Shown here one piece after another: positions 32,707 through 41,575 of a stretch of 64,000 nucleotides of DNA. A program made the position numbers and the translations under genes. Position 1 is the stretch's first letter. Each line of letters starts with the position of its first letter. Source of the stretch: Billgrantia aerodenitrificans (GTDB taxonomy: Bacteria > Pseudomonadota > Gammaproteobacteria > Pseudomonadales > Halomonadaceae); the NCBI RefSeq assembly GCF_021404405.1, contig NZ_JABFTV010000007.1:248001-312000 (forward strand), given 5' to 3'. Below the pieces are notes generated by a model, which was not told the DNA's origin, did not search any database, and saw nothing but the letters and a program-made list of their open reading frames with translations.

Positions 32707-34335
32707 ATGGTATACAAAAAAATCGCAGCAGCCCTGCGCCAGGCTCGCCGTGCGGCAGCGGTCACCGTCAGTCTGACGGTACTCTCCATGTCGGCCATGG
32801 CCGACGGTCAGGTGCTGCGCATCGCCATGACCGCCTCGGACATTCCGTTGACCACCGGCCAGCCCGATAGCGGCTTCGAGGGTTATCGCTTCCTGGGCTA
32901 TACGGTCTACGACGCGCTCATCAACTGGGATCTTTCGTCTGCCGATGAGATCAGCGGCTTGACCCCCGGCCTGGCCGAGTCCTGGGAGGTCGACGAGGAG
33001 GATACGAGGGTGTGGACCTTCACCCTGCGCCAGGGAGTGAGTTTCCATGATGGCAGCGAGTGGAACGCCGACGCTGCGATCTGGAACCTCGACAAGGTCT
33101 ACGATGAGGACTCGCCGCAGTTCGATGCTCGTCAGGCGGGCAACGTGCGCGGCCGAATTCCGGCCATGGACCAGTACGAGAAAGTCGACGACCATACCAT
33201 CCGCTTCACCACGCGGGAGCCGGACGCCTGGTTCCCGTATCAGCTCACCTTCCTGCTGTTCTCGAGCCCGGCGCAGTGGGAGGCGCTCGGTGGCGACTGG
33301 GATGCCTTCGCCCGCGAGCCTTCCGGTACCGGGCCGTTCCGGTTGACGCGTCTGGTGCCGCGGGAGCGGGCCGTGCTCGAACCCAACGCCGATTACTGGG
33401 ACGCCGACCGCGTACCGCGCATCGAGCGTATCGAGCTGATCCCCATGCCCGAGTCGAGCACCCGCACCTCGGCGCTGCTGTCGGACCAGGTGGACTGGAT
33501 CGAGACCCCGGCACCCGACGCGATTCCGCGCATGCAATCCCGGGGCATGACCATCACCAGCAACCCCTATCCGCACACCTGGCCCTACCAGTTCTCCATG
33601 CTCGAGGGCAGCCCGTGGCGTGACATCAACGTGCGCAAGGCGGCCAACCTGGCGGTGGACCGGGAAGGGCTCGAGGCCCTGCTGGGCGGTCTGATGGTGC
33701 CCGCGGCGGGTATCGTCACGCCGGATCACCCCTGGTACGGCGAGCCCGAGTTCGAGACCCGCTACGACCCGGAGGAGGCCATGCGCCTGCTGGCGGAGAG
33801 CGGCTATGGCCCGGACAACCCGGTTGAGATCAAGGTGCTGATCTCCACCTCCGGTTCCGGCCAGATGCAGCCCCTGGCCATGAACGAGTACATCCAGCAG
33901 AACCTGGCCGAGGTCGGCATCGCCCTCGACTTCGAGGTGCTCGACTGGGAGTCGCTGTTCCCCAACTGGCGGCGCGGCGCGGAAGACCCGAGCAGCCGCG
34001 GCGCCCATGCCACCAACATCACCTTCGGCTGGCTCGATCCGTTCGCCGCCTTCTATCGCTTCATGCATTCGAGCATGGCGCCGCCCAACGGCTTCAACTG
34101 GGGCTACATGGACGACCCCGAGTACGACCGCCTACTCGATGAGGCACGGGTGACCTTCGATCAGGAGGCGCAGGATGCCATCCTGGCCGAGTTCCACACC
34201 CGCATGGTCGACGACGCCGCCTGGCTGTGGGTGGCCCATGACGTGGGCCCCCGCGCCATGCAGCCGCGGGTCAAGGGCTTCGTCCAGGCCAAGAACTGGT
34301 TCCAGGACCTGACCCCGGTTTACATCGAGGAGTGA
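32707..34335 (+). CDS. ABC transporter substrate-binding protein (SBP_bac_5, dipeptide/oligopeptide type)
   Basis: Periplasmic receptor, 542 residues. The signal peptide occupies residues 1-36 (basic start MVYKKIAAALRQARRAA, cleavage after SAMA). Family features: LTPGLAESWEVDEEDTRVWTFTLRQGVSFHDGSEWNADAAIWN, PSGTGPFRLTRLVPRERAVLEPNADYW and WRDINVRKAANLAVDREGLEALLGG. First gene of a five-gene importer. A family 2 box overlaps the start codon, so a GntR repressor could block initiation. Because the gene lies inside the purine cluster, a ureide or nucleoside-derived ligand is possible; peptides are the family default. Confidence 0.9.
   Translation: MVYKKIAAALRQARRAAAVTVSLTVLSMSAMADGQVLRIAMTASDIPLTTGQPDSGFEGYRFLGYTVYDALINWDLSSADEISGLTPGLAESWEVDEEDTRVWTFTLRQGVSFHDGSEWNADAAIWNLDKVYDEDSPQFDARQAGNVRGRIPAMDQYEKVDDHTIRFTTREPDAWFPYQLTFLLFSSPAQWEALGGDWDAFAREPSGTGPFRLTRLVPRERAVLEPNADYWDADRVPRIERIELIPMPESSTRTSALLSDQVDWIETPAPDAIPRMQSRGMTITSNPYPHTWPYQFSMLEGSPWRDINVRKAANLAVDREGLEALLGGLMVPAAGIVTPDHPWYGEPEFETRYDPEEAMRLLAESGYGPDNPVEIKVLISTSGSGQMQPLAMNEYIQQNLAEVGIALDFEVLDWESLFPNWRRGAEDPSSRGAHATNITFGWLDPFAAFYRFMHSSMAPPNGFNWGYMDDPEYDRLLDEARVTFDQEAQDAILAEFHTRMVDDAAWLWVAHDVGPRAMQPRVKGFVQAKNWFQDLTPVYIEE
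32708..32717 (+). promoter_or_regulatory. GntR-type box (family 2) overlapping start codon
   Basis: TGGTATACAA shares its first two bases with the ATG at 32707-32709 of the binding-protein gene. Confidence 0.5.
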
Positions 34336-34343
34336 GTCGTAGC

Positions 34344-34369
34344 GCGGCAGGTGAGAGTTTGCCTGCCGC
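34344..34369 (+). other. Intercistronic hairpin after ABC binding-protein gene
   Basis: GCGGCAGG (34344-34351) pairs with CCTGCCGC (34362-34369), 10-nt loop, eight bases after the stop and 18 bases before the permease start. Confidence 0.6.
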
Positions 34370-34387
34370 CGCCGGCCTGGAGGCAAG

Positions 34388-35341
34388 ATGAGTACCTATT
34401 TCCTCAAGCGCATTCTCTATGTGGTGCCGATCACCCTGGCGGTGAGCTTCTTCTGCTTCTCGCTGGTGCACCTTTCGCCTGGCGATCCCATGGATGCGGT
34501 GGTGTCGGCCGATGCCCCGCGTGAGGTGGTGGCCATGGTGGAGCGCGCCTACGGCTTCGATCGTCCGCTGCCCGAGCAGTTTGCCCTGTGGGTGAGTCGT
34601 GCGTTGCAGGGCGACCTGGGGCTGTCGGCGGCCAACGGGCGGGCGGTTACCACGGAGGTGTTCGCCGCGCTCAAGAACACCCTGCTGCTGGCCCTGGCGG
34701 CCTCGCTGATCGGCTTCACCCTGGGGTGCACCTTCGGCCTGTTGGCCGGCTACTGGCAGGGTTCGCTGCTCGACCGTCTCGTCACCGGTTTTGCCGTGGG
34801 CGGGGTCAGCGTGCCCCATTACTGGCTGGGCATGCTGCTGGTGATCGTGTTCTCGGTGGAGCTCAATTGGCTGCCCTCCTCCGGGGCGGGGCCGGGAAGC
34901 TCGAACGACTGGGCCTTCGAGTGGGCCTACCTGCGCCATTTGATCCTGCCGGCCGTGACCCTGTCGGTGATCCCCATGGGGGTGGTGACCCGCACCGTGC
35001 GTGCCATGGTGGCCGAGATCCTGGCCCATGAGTTCGTCGAGGCGCTGCGGGCCAAGGGGCTGGCCGAGAAGCGCGTGTTCCTGCACGTGGTCAAGAACGT
35101 GGCGCCCACGGCGCTGGCGGTGATGGGGCTGCAGCTGGGTTACCTGCTCGGCGGCTCGATCCTGGTGGAGACGGTGTTCTCCTGGCCGGGCACGGGGCTT
35201 CTGCTCAACAACGCCATCTTTCAGCGCGACCTGCCGATCCTACAGGGGACCATCCTGGTGCTGGCGCTGTTCTTCGTGCTGCTCAACCTCATCGTCGATC
35301 TGGCCCAGGCCAGGCTGGACCCGCGCATTCAGCGCAGCTGA
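34388..35341 (+). CDS. ABC transporter permease (DppB/OppB type)
   Basis: Inner-membrane subunit, 317 residues, six helices. Begins MSTYFLKRILYVVPITLAVSFFCFSLVHLSPGDP, the classic DppB N terminus. The EAA loop that contacts the ATPase is FVEALRAKGLAEKRVFLHVVKNVAPTAL (about residues 217-244). It ends with a helix containing LLNNAIFQRDLPILQGTILVLALFFVLLNLIVDLAQARLDPRI. It follows the binding-protein gene after a hairpin and precedes a second permease by 18 bp. Confidence 0.92.
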   Translation: MSTYFLKRILYVVPITLAVSFFCFSLVHLSPGDPMDAVVSADAPREVVAMVERAYGFDRPLPEQFALWVSRALQGDLGLSAANGRAVTTEVFAALKNTLLLALAASLIGFTLGCTFGLLAGYWQGSLLDRLVTGFAVGGVSVPHYWLGMLLVIVFSVELNWLPSSGAGPGSSNDWAFEWAYLRHLILPAVTLSVIPMGVVTRTVRAMVAEILAHEFVEALRAKGLAEKRVFLHVVKNVAPTALAVMGLQLGYLLGGSILVETVFSWPGTGLLLNNAIFQRDLPILQGTILVLALFFVLLNLIVDLAQARLDPRIQRS

Positions 35342-35359
35342 TCGCAAGGAGACACGCCC

Positions 35360-36250
35360 ATGTCGCTCACTCTCGATACCGCCGTGTCGCCCATGGCGGC
35401 ACCGCCCGCGGAGCAAGGCTACTGGCGCAGCGTATTCGCCCGCCTGCGGCGCGACCCGGTGGCCATGATCGCCGGCCTGATACTGCTGGCCATCGTGCTG
35501 ATGGCGATCTTCGCCCCCTGGCTCGCTCCGCAGAGTCCTTACAGCACCAGCATGCTGAGCCGCCTCCAGCCCATCGGCTCGCCGGGATTCCCGCTGGGCA
35601 GCGACGAGCTGGGGCGTGACGTGCTGTCGCGCTTGATTCACGGCGCGCGGCTGTCGCTGCTGATCGGCGTGATGCCGGTGATCAACGCCTTCGTCATCGG
35701 CAGCGCCATCGGCATCGTCGCCGGCTTCGTCGGTGGGCGTACCAATACCGTGATCATGCGCGTGATCGACGTGTTCTACGCCTTTCCCGCCGTGCTGCTG
35801 GCCATCGCCCTGGCCGGCGCCCTGGGGGCTGGGCTGGTCAACTCGCTGTTCTCGCTCACGGTGGTGTTCATCCCGCCCATCGCCCGGGTCGCCGAGAGCG
35901 TGACCACCCAGGTGCGCAACGTCGACTACATCGAAGCGGCGCGAGCCAGCGGCGCACGCAGCCTGACCATCATTCGGCGTCACGTGCTGGGCAACGTGCT
36001 GGGGCCGATCTTCGTCTACGCGACCTCGCTGATCAGCGTCAGCATGATCCTTGCCTCGGGGCTCTCCTTCCTCGGTCTCGGTGCGCGCCCGCCGATGCCG
36101 GAGTGGGGGCTGATGCTCAACACCATGCGCGATGCGATCTACGTCAATCCGTGGGTGACGGTGCTGCCCGGCATGATGATCTTCACCGTGTCGATCTGCT
36201 TCAACATGCTCAGCGACGGGCTGCGCTCTGCCATGGACGTCAAGCTATGA
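35360..36250 (+). CDS. ABC transporter permease (DppC/OppC type)
   Basis: Second inner-membrane subunit, 296 residues. A cytoplasmic N-terminal stretch and first helix (RLRRDPVAMIAGLILLAIVLMAIFAPWLAP) are followed by the periplasmic HPLGSDELGRD-type segment (FPLGSDELGRDVLSRLIHGARLSLLIG), where family members handle cargo release. The EAA loop is YIEAARASGARSLTIIRRHVLGNVLGP. GLSFLGLGARPPMPEWGLMLN is also conserved. Its stop overlaps the start of the first ATPase gene (ATGA). Confidence 0.92.
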   Translation: MSLTLDTAVSPMAAPPAEQGYWRSVFARLRRDPVAMIAGLILLAIVLMAIFAPWLAPQSPYSTSMLSRLQPIGSPGFPLGSDELGRDVLSRLIHGARLSLLIGVMPVINAFVIGSAIGIVAGFVGGRTNTVIMRVIDVFYAFPAVLLAIALAGALGAGLVNSLFSLTVVFIPPIARVAESVTTQVRNVDYIEAARASGARSLTIIRRHVLGNVLGPIFVYATSLISVSMILASGLSFLGLGARPPMPEWGLMLNTMRDAIYVNPWVTVLPGMMIFTVSICFNMLSDGLRSAMDVKL

Positions 36251-37350
36251 GTCACCAAGCCAGGAAAGACGACAGCATGAATGTCACGCCGATGGTGACG
36301 AGCGATCCCCGCGACCGCGGCGGCAAGGCCCAGCCGCTGTTGCGGGTCAAGGGGCTGCGCAAGCACTTCGTGATCAAGCGGGACCTGCTGGGGCGGCCGC
36401 TGAGCCGTGTGCATGCGGTGGACGGCATCGACTTCGAGGTGCGCAAGGGCGAGACCCTCGGTATCGTCGGCGAGTCGGGCTGCGGCAAGTCGACCACCGC
36501 GCGCCTGCTGATGCATCTGCTGCAGCCGGATGGCGGCGAGGTGATCTTCGACGGCGACCCGGTCGGCACGCGGGGCGGCCTGTCGCTGCGCGAGATGCGC
36601 CGCCAGATGCAGATGGTGTTCCAGAACTCCTACGCCTCGCTCAACCCGCGCATGACCATCGAGGAGTCGATTGCCTTCGGCCCGCAGGTGCACGGCGTCG
36701 GGCGGCGTGAGTCGCGCCAGCGCGCCCGACGGCTGCTCGATCAGGTAGGCCTGCTGCCGGAGCGCTTCGCGCAGCGTTACCCCCATGAGCTCTCCGGCGG
36801 CCAGCGGCAGCGGGTCAACATCGCCCGGGCGCTGGCGCTCGAGCCGCGCCTGCTGATTCTCGACGAGGCGGTATCGGCGCTGGACAAGTCGGTGGAGGCC
36901 CAGGTGCTCAATCTGCTCGGCGATCTCAAGCAGGAGTACGGGCTGACCTACCTGTTCATCTCCCACGACCTCAACGTGGTGCGCTACATCAGCGACCGGG
37001 TCATGGTGATGTATCTGGGCAAGGTGGCCGAGGTGGGTGACAGCGAGGCTCTCTACCGCGCCCCGGCCCATCCCTACACCCGGGCGCTGATGTCGGCCAT
37101 GCCGTCGCTGGAACCTGGGCGGCGCACCCAAACGGCGCCGCTGGCCGGCGACCCACCCAATCCCATCGACCTGCCGCCGGGCTGTCGGTTCTGTCCGCGC
37201 TGCCCCCTGGCCGTGGACCTTTGCCGTGCCAGCGAGCCCGAGCTTGCGGCGCTGCCGGGCGGCGGGCACCTGTCGGCCTGCCACCGGGCCGGCGAGGTTC
37301 AAGCCGAGGTGTCGAACCCGCAGCCCAGCGTCGAGGAGAGCGTTCGATGA
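36247..37350 (+). CDS. ABC transporter ATP-binding protein (DppF/OppF type)
   Basis: Cytoplasmic ATPase of the importer, 367 residues. Walker A GESGCGKSTTARLL, Q-loop MVFQNSYASLNPRM, signature LSGGQRQRVNIARAL, Walker B LLILDEAVSALD and H-loop LFISHDLNVV are intact. The C terminus has the oligopeptide-type extension with cysteines (PPGCRFCPRCPLAVDLC) that binds an Fe-S cluster in relatives. ATG 36247 overlaps the permease stop; an internal ATG at 36277 is an alternative. Its own stop overlaps the next ATPase start. Confidence 0.92.
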   Translation: MSHQARKDDSMNVTPMVTSDPRDRGGKAQPLLRVKGLRKHFVIKRDLLGRPLSRVHAVDGIDFEVRKGETLGIVGESGCGKSTTARLLMHLLQPDGGEVIFDGDPVGTRGGLSLREMRRQMQMVFQNSYASLNPRMTIEESIAFGPQVHGVGRRESRQRARRLLDQVGLLPERFAQRYPHELSGGQRQRVNIARALALEPRLLILDEAVSALDKSVEAQVLNLLGDLKQEYGLTYLFISHDLNVVRYISDRVMVMYLGKVAEVGDSEALYRAPAHPYTRALMSAMPSLEPGRRTQTAPLAGDPPNPIDLPPGCRFCPRCPLAVDLCRASEPELAALPGGGHLSACHRAGEVQAEVSNPQPSVEESVR

Positions 37351-38375
37351 AATCCGATGTGATGACCCGCACGGCCGTTCAGGCGCCGATGGCAGCACCC
37401 GCCGAGCTCCTGGTTGAGATTCGTGACCTGCACGTGCACTTCGGCACGCCCCGGCGTCAGGTGCAGGCGGTCAACGGGGTCGACCTGACCCTGGCTCGCG
37501 GCGAAGTGCTGACCATTCTGGGCGAGAGCGGCTCGGGCAAGAGCGTCACGCTGCGCAGCCTCATGCGCCTGCTGCCGGAGCGCAAGACGCGCCTGACGGG
37601 GAGCGTTCGCGTCGACGGTCAGGACGTGCTGGCCATGTCGCGGCGTGAGCTGTCCCGCTTTCGCGGTCGCACGGCGGCGATGATCTTCCAGGAGCCGATG
37701 CTGGCCTTCGACCCGGTGTTCAGCGTGGGCGATCAGATCGCCGAGACCGTGTGTCGTCATGAAGGCGTGAGCCGGCGCGAGGGGCTGGCACGTGCCCTGG
37801 AGCTGTTCGACCGGGTGCGCATCCCCTCGGCCAAGCGGCGGCTGGCCAACTACCCTCACGAACTCTCAGGCGGCATGAGCCAGCGGGCGATGATCGCCCT
37901 GGCCCTGTCGTGCCGGCCCAAGCTGCTGCTGGCCGACGAGCCGACCACCGCGCTGGATGCCACGGTACAGATCCAGATCCTGCTGCTGCTTCGGGAGCTG
38001 CAGCGGGAGCTGGGTATGTCGGTGATCTTCGTGACCCACGACATGGGCGTGGCCAACGAGATATCGGATCGCATTGCCGTGATGTACGCCGGGCGGCTGG
38101 TGGAAACCGGCGCCGTCGACACCGTCATCGCCCAGCCGCGCCACCCCTATACCCTGGGTCTGATGCACTCGCGCGCCTCCGGCGAGCTGCGTGGGCAGCG
38201 TCTCAGCGCCATTCCCGGGGCGCCGCCGGACATGTCGGCGCCGCCGCCCGGCTGTGCCTTCGCCCCGCGCTGCCCCCATGCCGACGCGACATGCACCCAG
38301 GCCCTGCCCGGCATGAGTGAGCTGGGCAGCGGCCATCGCGCGGCCTGCTGGCGGCTCGGGGAGACGGCGAGCTGA
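37347..38375 (+). CDS. ABC transporter ATP-binding protein (DppD/OppD type)
   Basis: Second ATPase, 342 residues. Walker A GESGSGKSVTLRSLM, Q-loop MIFQEPMLAFDPVF, signature LSGGMSQRAMIALAL, Walker B LLLADEPTTALDATVQ and H-loop FVTHDMGVA are intact. The signature has M and S where LSGGQRQR is usual, a variant sometimes seen in DppD. Cysteine extension PPGCAFAPRCPHADATC at the end. Last gene of the importer: the oppositely oriented TctA-TctB gene ends only 7 bp away, with no terminator between. Confidence 0.92.
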   Translation: MKSDVMTRTAVQAPMAAPAELLVEIRDLHVHFGTPRRQVQAVNGVDLTLARGEVLTILGESGSGKSVTLRSLMRLLPERKTRLTGSVRVDGQDVLAMSRRELSRFRGRTAAMIFQEPMLAFDPVFSVGDQIAETVCRHEGVSRREGLARALELFDRVRIPSAKRRLANYPHELSGGMSQRAMIALALSCRPKLLLADEPTTALDATVQIQILLLLRELQRELGMSVIFVTHDMGVANEISDRIAVMYAGRLVETGAVDTVIAQPRHPYTLGLMHSRASGELRGQRLSAIPGAPPDMSAPPPGCAFAPRCPHADATCTQALPGMSELGSGHRAACWRLGETAS

Positions 38376-38382
38376 TGGCTCG

Positions 38383-40341
38383 TCACCATGGCATGGGCAG
38401 GTCCAACAGCGTGCCCCGCGGTGGCGTCAGGCGCATCAGCGTGAACATGCCCTGGGCGATGGCGTACACCGCCAGCCCGTAGAGCAGGGCGGCGTACCAG
38501 CGCATCCGCGCGCAGCCGAGCAGCAGCCAGCCCAGCAGCAGCGGCGTGGCAAGATTGAAGCCGATCAGCCACATGGCCAGGCCATAGCTCAGGATGCCGC
38601 CCAGGATCGGGAACTCGCGACGGCTGGCGAGGTTGGCGACGCGTCCCTGGCGGTGAATGCGGAACAGCTGACGGCCCAGTATGTAGAGGCTCAACAGCAG
38701 ACCGGGCACGATGCCCAGACTCGGCATCAGCCGGGCGTTGGGGCGAAAGCCGAGCATCTCCACCAGCGCATAGCCGAAGGCCGCTACCATCAGCAGTGCA
38801 GTGAACAGCACGATGCCGCTGTCGTGGTTCGGCTGTTCCTCGCCGGGTACGGCGGTTTCCGTCCAAGGCGCGGCGGTGCGGCGCCGGCGCAGCCAGCGCA
38901 CCGCGTTCAGCACCAGGGGAATGGCGATCAGCGAGGCGATGATCAGTACCCCGGGACGAGTCAGCCAGGTGAAGCCGTGGATCTGGGTGGTCAACCAGAA
39001 GTACTGCTCCATGGGCGTGGCCAGCACGAAGCCGACCAGCACGGGTGCCCGCGGAATGCCGGCATTCTTCATCAACCAGCCGAGCACGCCGAGTATCAGC
39101 AGGGCGAGAATGTCGCCGAAGGTCTGGGTGCCCTGGTAGGCGCCGGCCACCATGATCAACAGCAGCGGGGCGGCGATCAGGGCGAAGTTAACCCGGGTCA
39201 GCCGGGCGATGTAGGGCGTCACGGCGAAGCAGATGGCGGCCCCCAGTACCGAGGCCAGCGCCACGCTCCACACGATCATGTACATCAGGTCTGGCGATTC
39301 GCTGACCATACGCGGGCCGGGATAGAAGCCGAACGAGAACAGCGCGCCGAGGAAGATGGCTGCAGCGGGCCCACCCGGCACGCTGAACAGCATGGTGGGC
39401 ACCAGGTCCGAGATCACCGTGGCGTTGTTGGCTCCTTCGGCGCTGGCCACGCCGCGAATCTCGCCCTTGCCGAAGCGTCGCTTGTCCTTGGTAGTACTCA
39501 TGGCGTGGCCGTAGGCGATCCAGGTGGAGGCGCTGGCGCCCACCGCCGGGACGAAGCCGCCGAAGATGCCGATCACCGAAGCACGACAGACCAGCCAGCG
39601 GTTACGCCAGAACTCGCGAAAGCTCTCGCCCCACTTGCCCAGGGCCATGGGCTTGCCGGCGATGCCGCCACCCGAGGCGACCATGCTGATCAGCTCGGCC
39701 ACGGCGAACAGCCCCAGCGCCACGATGGGTAGCGACAGGCCATCCATCAGGTAGGACTGACCGAAGATGAAGCGGTAGTTGGCGGCCGCCGGTGCGGCGC
39801 CGACCACGCCCAGCAGAATGCCGAAGCAGGCGGCAGCCAGCCCCAGGGTGATGTCCCTGCCGACCATGCTGGCGGCGAAGCACAGCCCTACCAGGGCGAA
39901 CATGAACAGCTCCGGCGTGCCCAGGGCAAGCACCAGCGGGCCGGCTATGGGAATGGCGACGGAGAGAATCAGTGCGCCGAACAGCCCGCCGACCATGGAG
40001 GCCAGGAAGCCGACCCCGAGCGCCAGCGCTGCCTTGCCCTGCTTGGCCAGCGCGTGCCCCTCGATGGCGGTGGGCGCCGAGGCCGGGGAGCCGGGTGCGC
40101 CGAGCAGCACCGAGGTGATGGTGTCCGAGGTGTAGATCACCGAAATGGCGCCGAGCAGCATGGCCAGGCCGGCGTAGCCGTCCATCAGGTAGATGAACGG
40201 CAGCAGGATGGAAACGGCGGCCACGCCACCCAGCCCCGGCAGCATGCCGAAGACCATCCCGGCCAGCATGCCGGCGAAGAGCGCCAGCAGCCGCGCGGGC
40301 TGGAACAGGATGTCCAGAGCCGAAACGATATTCTCGAGCAC
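38383..40341 (-). CDS. TctA-TctB fusion permease of a TTT importer
   Basis: Fused large and small membrane subunits, about 652 residues. Residues 1-500 are TctA: LENIVSALDILFQPARLL, GMVFGMLPGLGGVAAVSILLPFIY, LLGAPGSPASAPTAIEGHAL and FVPAVGASASTWIAYGHA. After a soluble linker (about residues 498-525, RRRRTAAPWTETAVPGEEQP), four helices match TctB topology (SGIVLFTALLMVAAFGYALVEMLGFRPNARLMPSLGIVPGLLLSLY). I chose GTG 40341 because AGGA precedes it and TctA proteins start with LENIV-type sequence; an ATG at 40365 is possible. The binding-protein gene lies upstream, separated by a 12-bp hairpin. Confidence 0.88.
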   Translation of the reverse strand: MLENIVSALDILFQPARLLALFAGMLAGMVFGMLPGLGGVAAVSILLPFIYLMDGYAGLAMLLGAISVIYTSDTITSVLLGAPGSPASAPTAIEGHALAKQGKAALALGVGFLASMVGGLFGALILSVAIPIAGPLVLALGTPELFMFALVGLCFAASMVGRDITLGLAAACFGILLGVVGAAPAAANYRFIFGQSYLMDGLSLPIVALGLFAVAELISMVASGGGIAGKPMALGKWGESFREFWRNRWLVCRASVIGIFGGFVPAVGASASTWIAYGHAMSTTKDKRRFGKGEIRGVASAEGANNATVISDLVPTMLFSVPGGPAAAIFLGALFSFGFYPGPRMVSESPDLMYMIVWSVALASVLGAAICFAVTPYIARLTRVNFALIAAPLLLIMVAGAYQGTQTFGDILALLILGVLGWLMKNAGIPRAPVLVGFVLATPMEQYFWLTTQIHGFTWLTRPGVLIIASLIAIPLVLNAVRWLRRRRTAAPWTETAVPGEEQPNHDSGIVLFTALLMVAAFGYALVEMLGFRPNARLMPSLGIVPGLLLSLYILGRQLFRIHRQGRVANLASRREFPILGGILSYGLAMWLIGFNLATPLLLGWLLLGCARMRWYAALLYGLAVYAIAQGMFTLMRLTPPRGTLLDLPMPW

Positions 40342-40368
40342 GTTGCGATTCCTATGCGGGATCATCGA

Positions 40369-40398
40369 ATGCGGCCAGCCGCCGAGGGCTGGCCGCAT
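40369..40398 (-). other. Intercistronic hairpin after second TctC gene
   Basis: ATGCGGCCAGCC (40369-40380) and GGCTGGCCGCAT (40387-40398) form a perfect 12-bp stem with a 6-nt loop. It starts 11 bases after the TctC stop on the minus strand. Confidence 0.65.
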
Positions 40399-40409
40399 CG
40401 GTTGCGAGC

Positions 40410-41504
40410 CTACAGCTCGACGTCGTACTTCTCGTTGAGCAGGGTGCGCAGGTAGTCGCGCACTTCATCGGAGGGTTGCAGGGCCTCGCTCAGCGAATCG
40501 GTGACCGCCGATGCCGGCAGCAGGTCGTAGCCGCCGATGGCATCCTGGCTCTGCTCCTGGTACTCCGGGTCGTCGTTGATCGCCGCGATGGTCTCCTCGA
40601 AGATCTCGATGACCTCGTCCGGCGTGCCTTCCGGCAGATAGGCGGTGAGGCCGAAGTTGAAGGTGGTGGCGCCGATGGCCTGGAAGGCGTCCCACTCCAC
40701 GCCGGAAGGCGGCTCGCCGTGAAGCTCCTCGTAGACTTCGTAGACCGAGGGGTAGTCGGGGAAGGCCAGATCGCGGGCGCTCAGCACGCCGTCGTCGCCC
40801 ACCGAGCCGCCGGTCATGATCGGCACCGCGGAGCCCGCTTCGACCATGTCCACCACCTGCGACATGTAGGCCGGGGTGAACTGGAAGTCGATGTTGGTTT
40901 CCCCGCGCTCGAAGGCCAGGCGGGCCGGACCGCGGCCGTCGAAGCCGAGCACCGCGCGCAGGTCGAGGTCGAGCAACTCGAAGGCCAGCAGCACGGGCAG
41001 GTCGCTGGCGGCAGCGGCGATACCGCCGTAGATCAGCGGCATGTCCGGCGAGTGCAGGTCGGCCGGCGTCTCGATGCCGGTGCGCGGCGAGACGTAGATC
41101 ACGGCGCCGAAGGGCAGGCTGTAGGCCGGTCTCATCGCGGCCAGGTCGTACTCCACCTCTTCCATGCCCAGCACGTAGGGGTTCGAGGTGGAAGAGGTGG
41201 TGAACAGGATCGTCTCGCCGTCGGGCTCGGCATTCTGCTGGAACCAGTTGGCCCCGAGGATCGAACCGCCGCCGGGGCGGGTGCGTACGTTGACCTGCGG
41301 GTTGCCCGGCAGATGCTTCTCGAGGAAGGGTTCGAGGAACTTGGCCGCCACGTAGGTGGCGCCGCCCTCGCCGAACGGCACCACCATCTCGATGGTCTTG
41401 CCGGCGTAGAAGTCATCGGCCATGGCGGGAGCCGCGGCGATTCCCCCGGCAGCGACCAGCACGGCGGCGGAGAGGGACTTGAGTGGAATATCGGGAAGGA
41501 TCAT
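40410..41504 (-). CDS. TTT transporter substrate-binding protein (TctC/Bug family)
   Basis: Periplasmic receptor, 364 residues, longer than the first TctC. Signal peptide 1-29 (LVAAGGIAAAPAMA). Ligand loops: IEMVVPFGEGGATYVAAKFLEPFLEKHLPGNPQVNVRTRPGGGS, with TSSTSNP further on. It is acidic at the C terminus (LLNEKYDVEL). Start ATG has AGGAG. It precedes the TctA-TctB fusion gene and follows an FAH-hydrolase gene, making a three-gene unit; a divergent FadR-type regulator lies upstream of all three. Confidence 0.87.
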   Translation of the reverse strand: MILPDIPLKSLSAAVLVAAGGIAAAPAMADDFYAGKTIEMVVPFGEGGATYVAAKFLEPFLEKHLPGNPQVNVRTRPGGGSILGANWFQQNAEPDGETILFTTSSTSNPYVLGMEEVEYDLAAMRPAYSLPFGAVIYVSPRTGIETPADLHSPDMPLIYGGIAAAASDLPVLLAFELLDLDLRAVLGFDGRGPARLAFERGETNIDFQFTPAYMSQVVDMVEAGSAVPIMTGGSVGDDGVLSARDLAFPDYPSVYEVYEELHGEPPSGVEWDAFQAIGATTFNFGLTAYLPEGTPDEVIEIFEETIAAINDDPEYQEQSQDAIGGYDLLPASAVTDSLSEALQPSDEVRDYLRTLLNEKYDVEL

Positions 41505-41575
41505 GGCGTGCTCCTGGTATTGTTGTGGCGCGCGATGCGCGCGCTATGAACCTGGGATCGACGCGTTCAGGCCGG

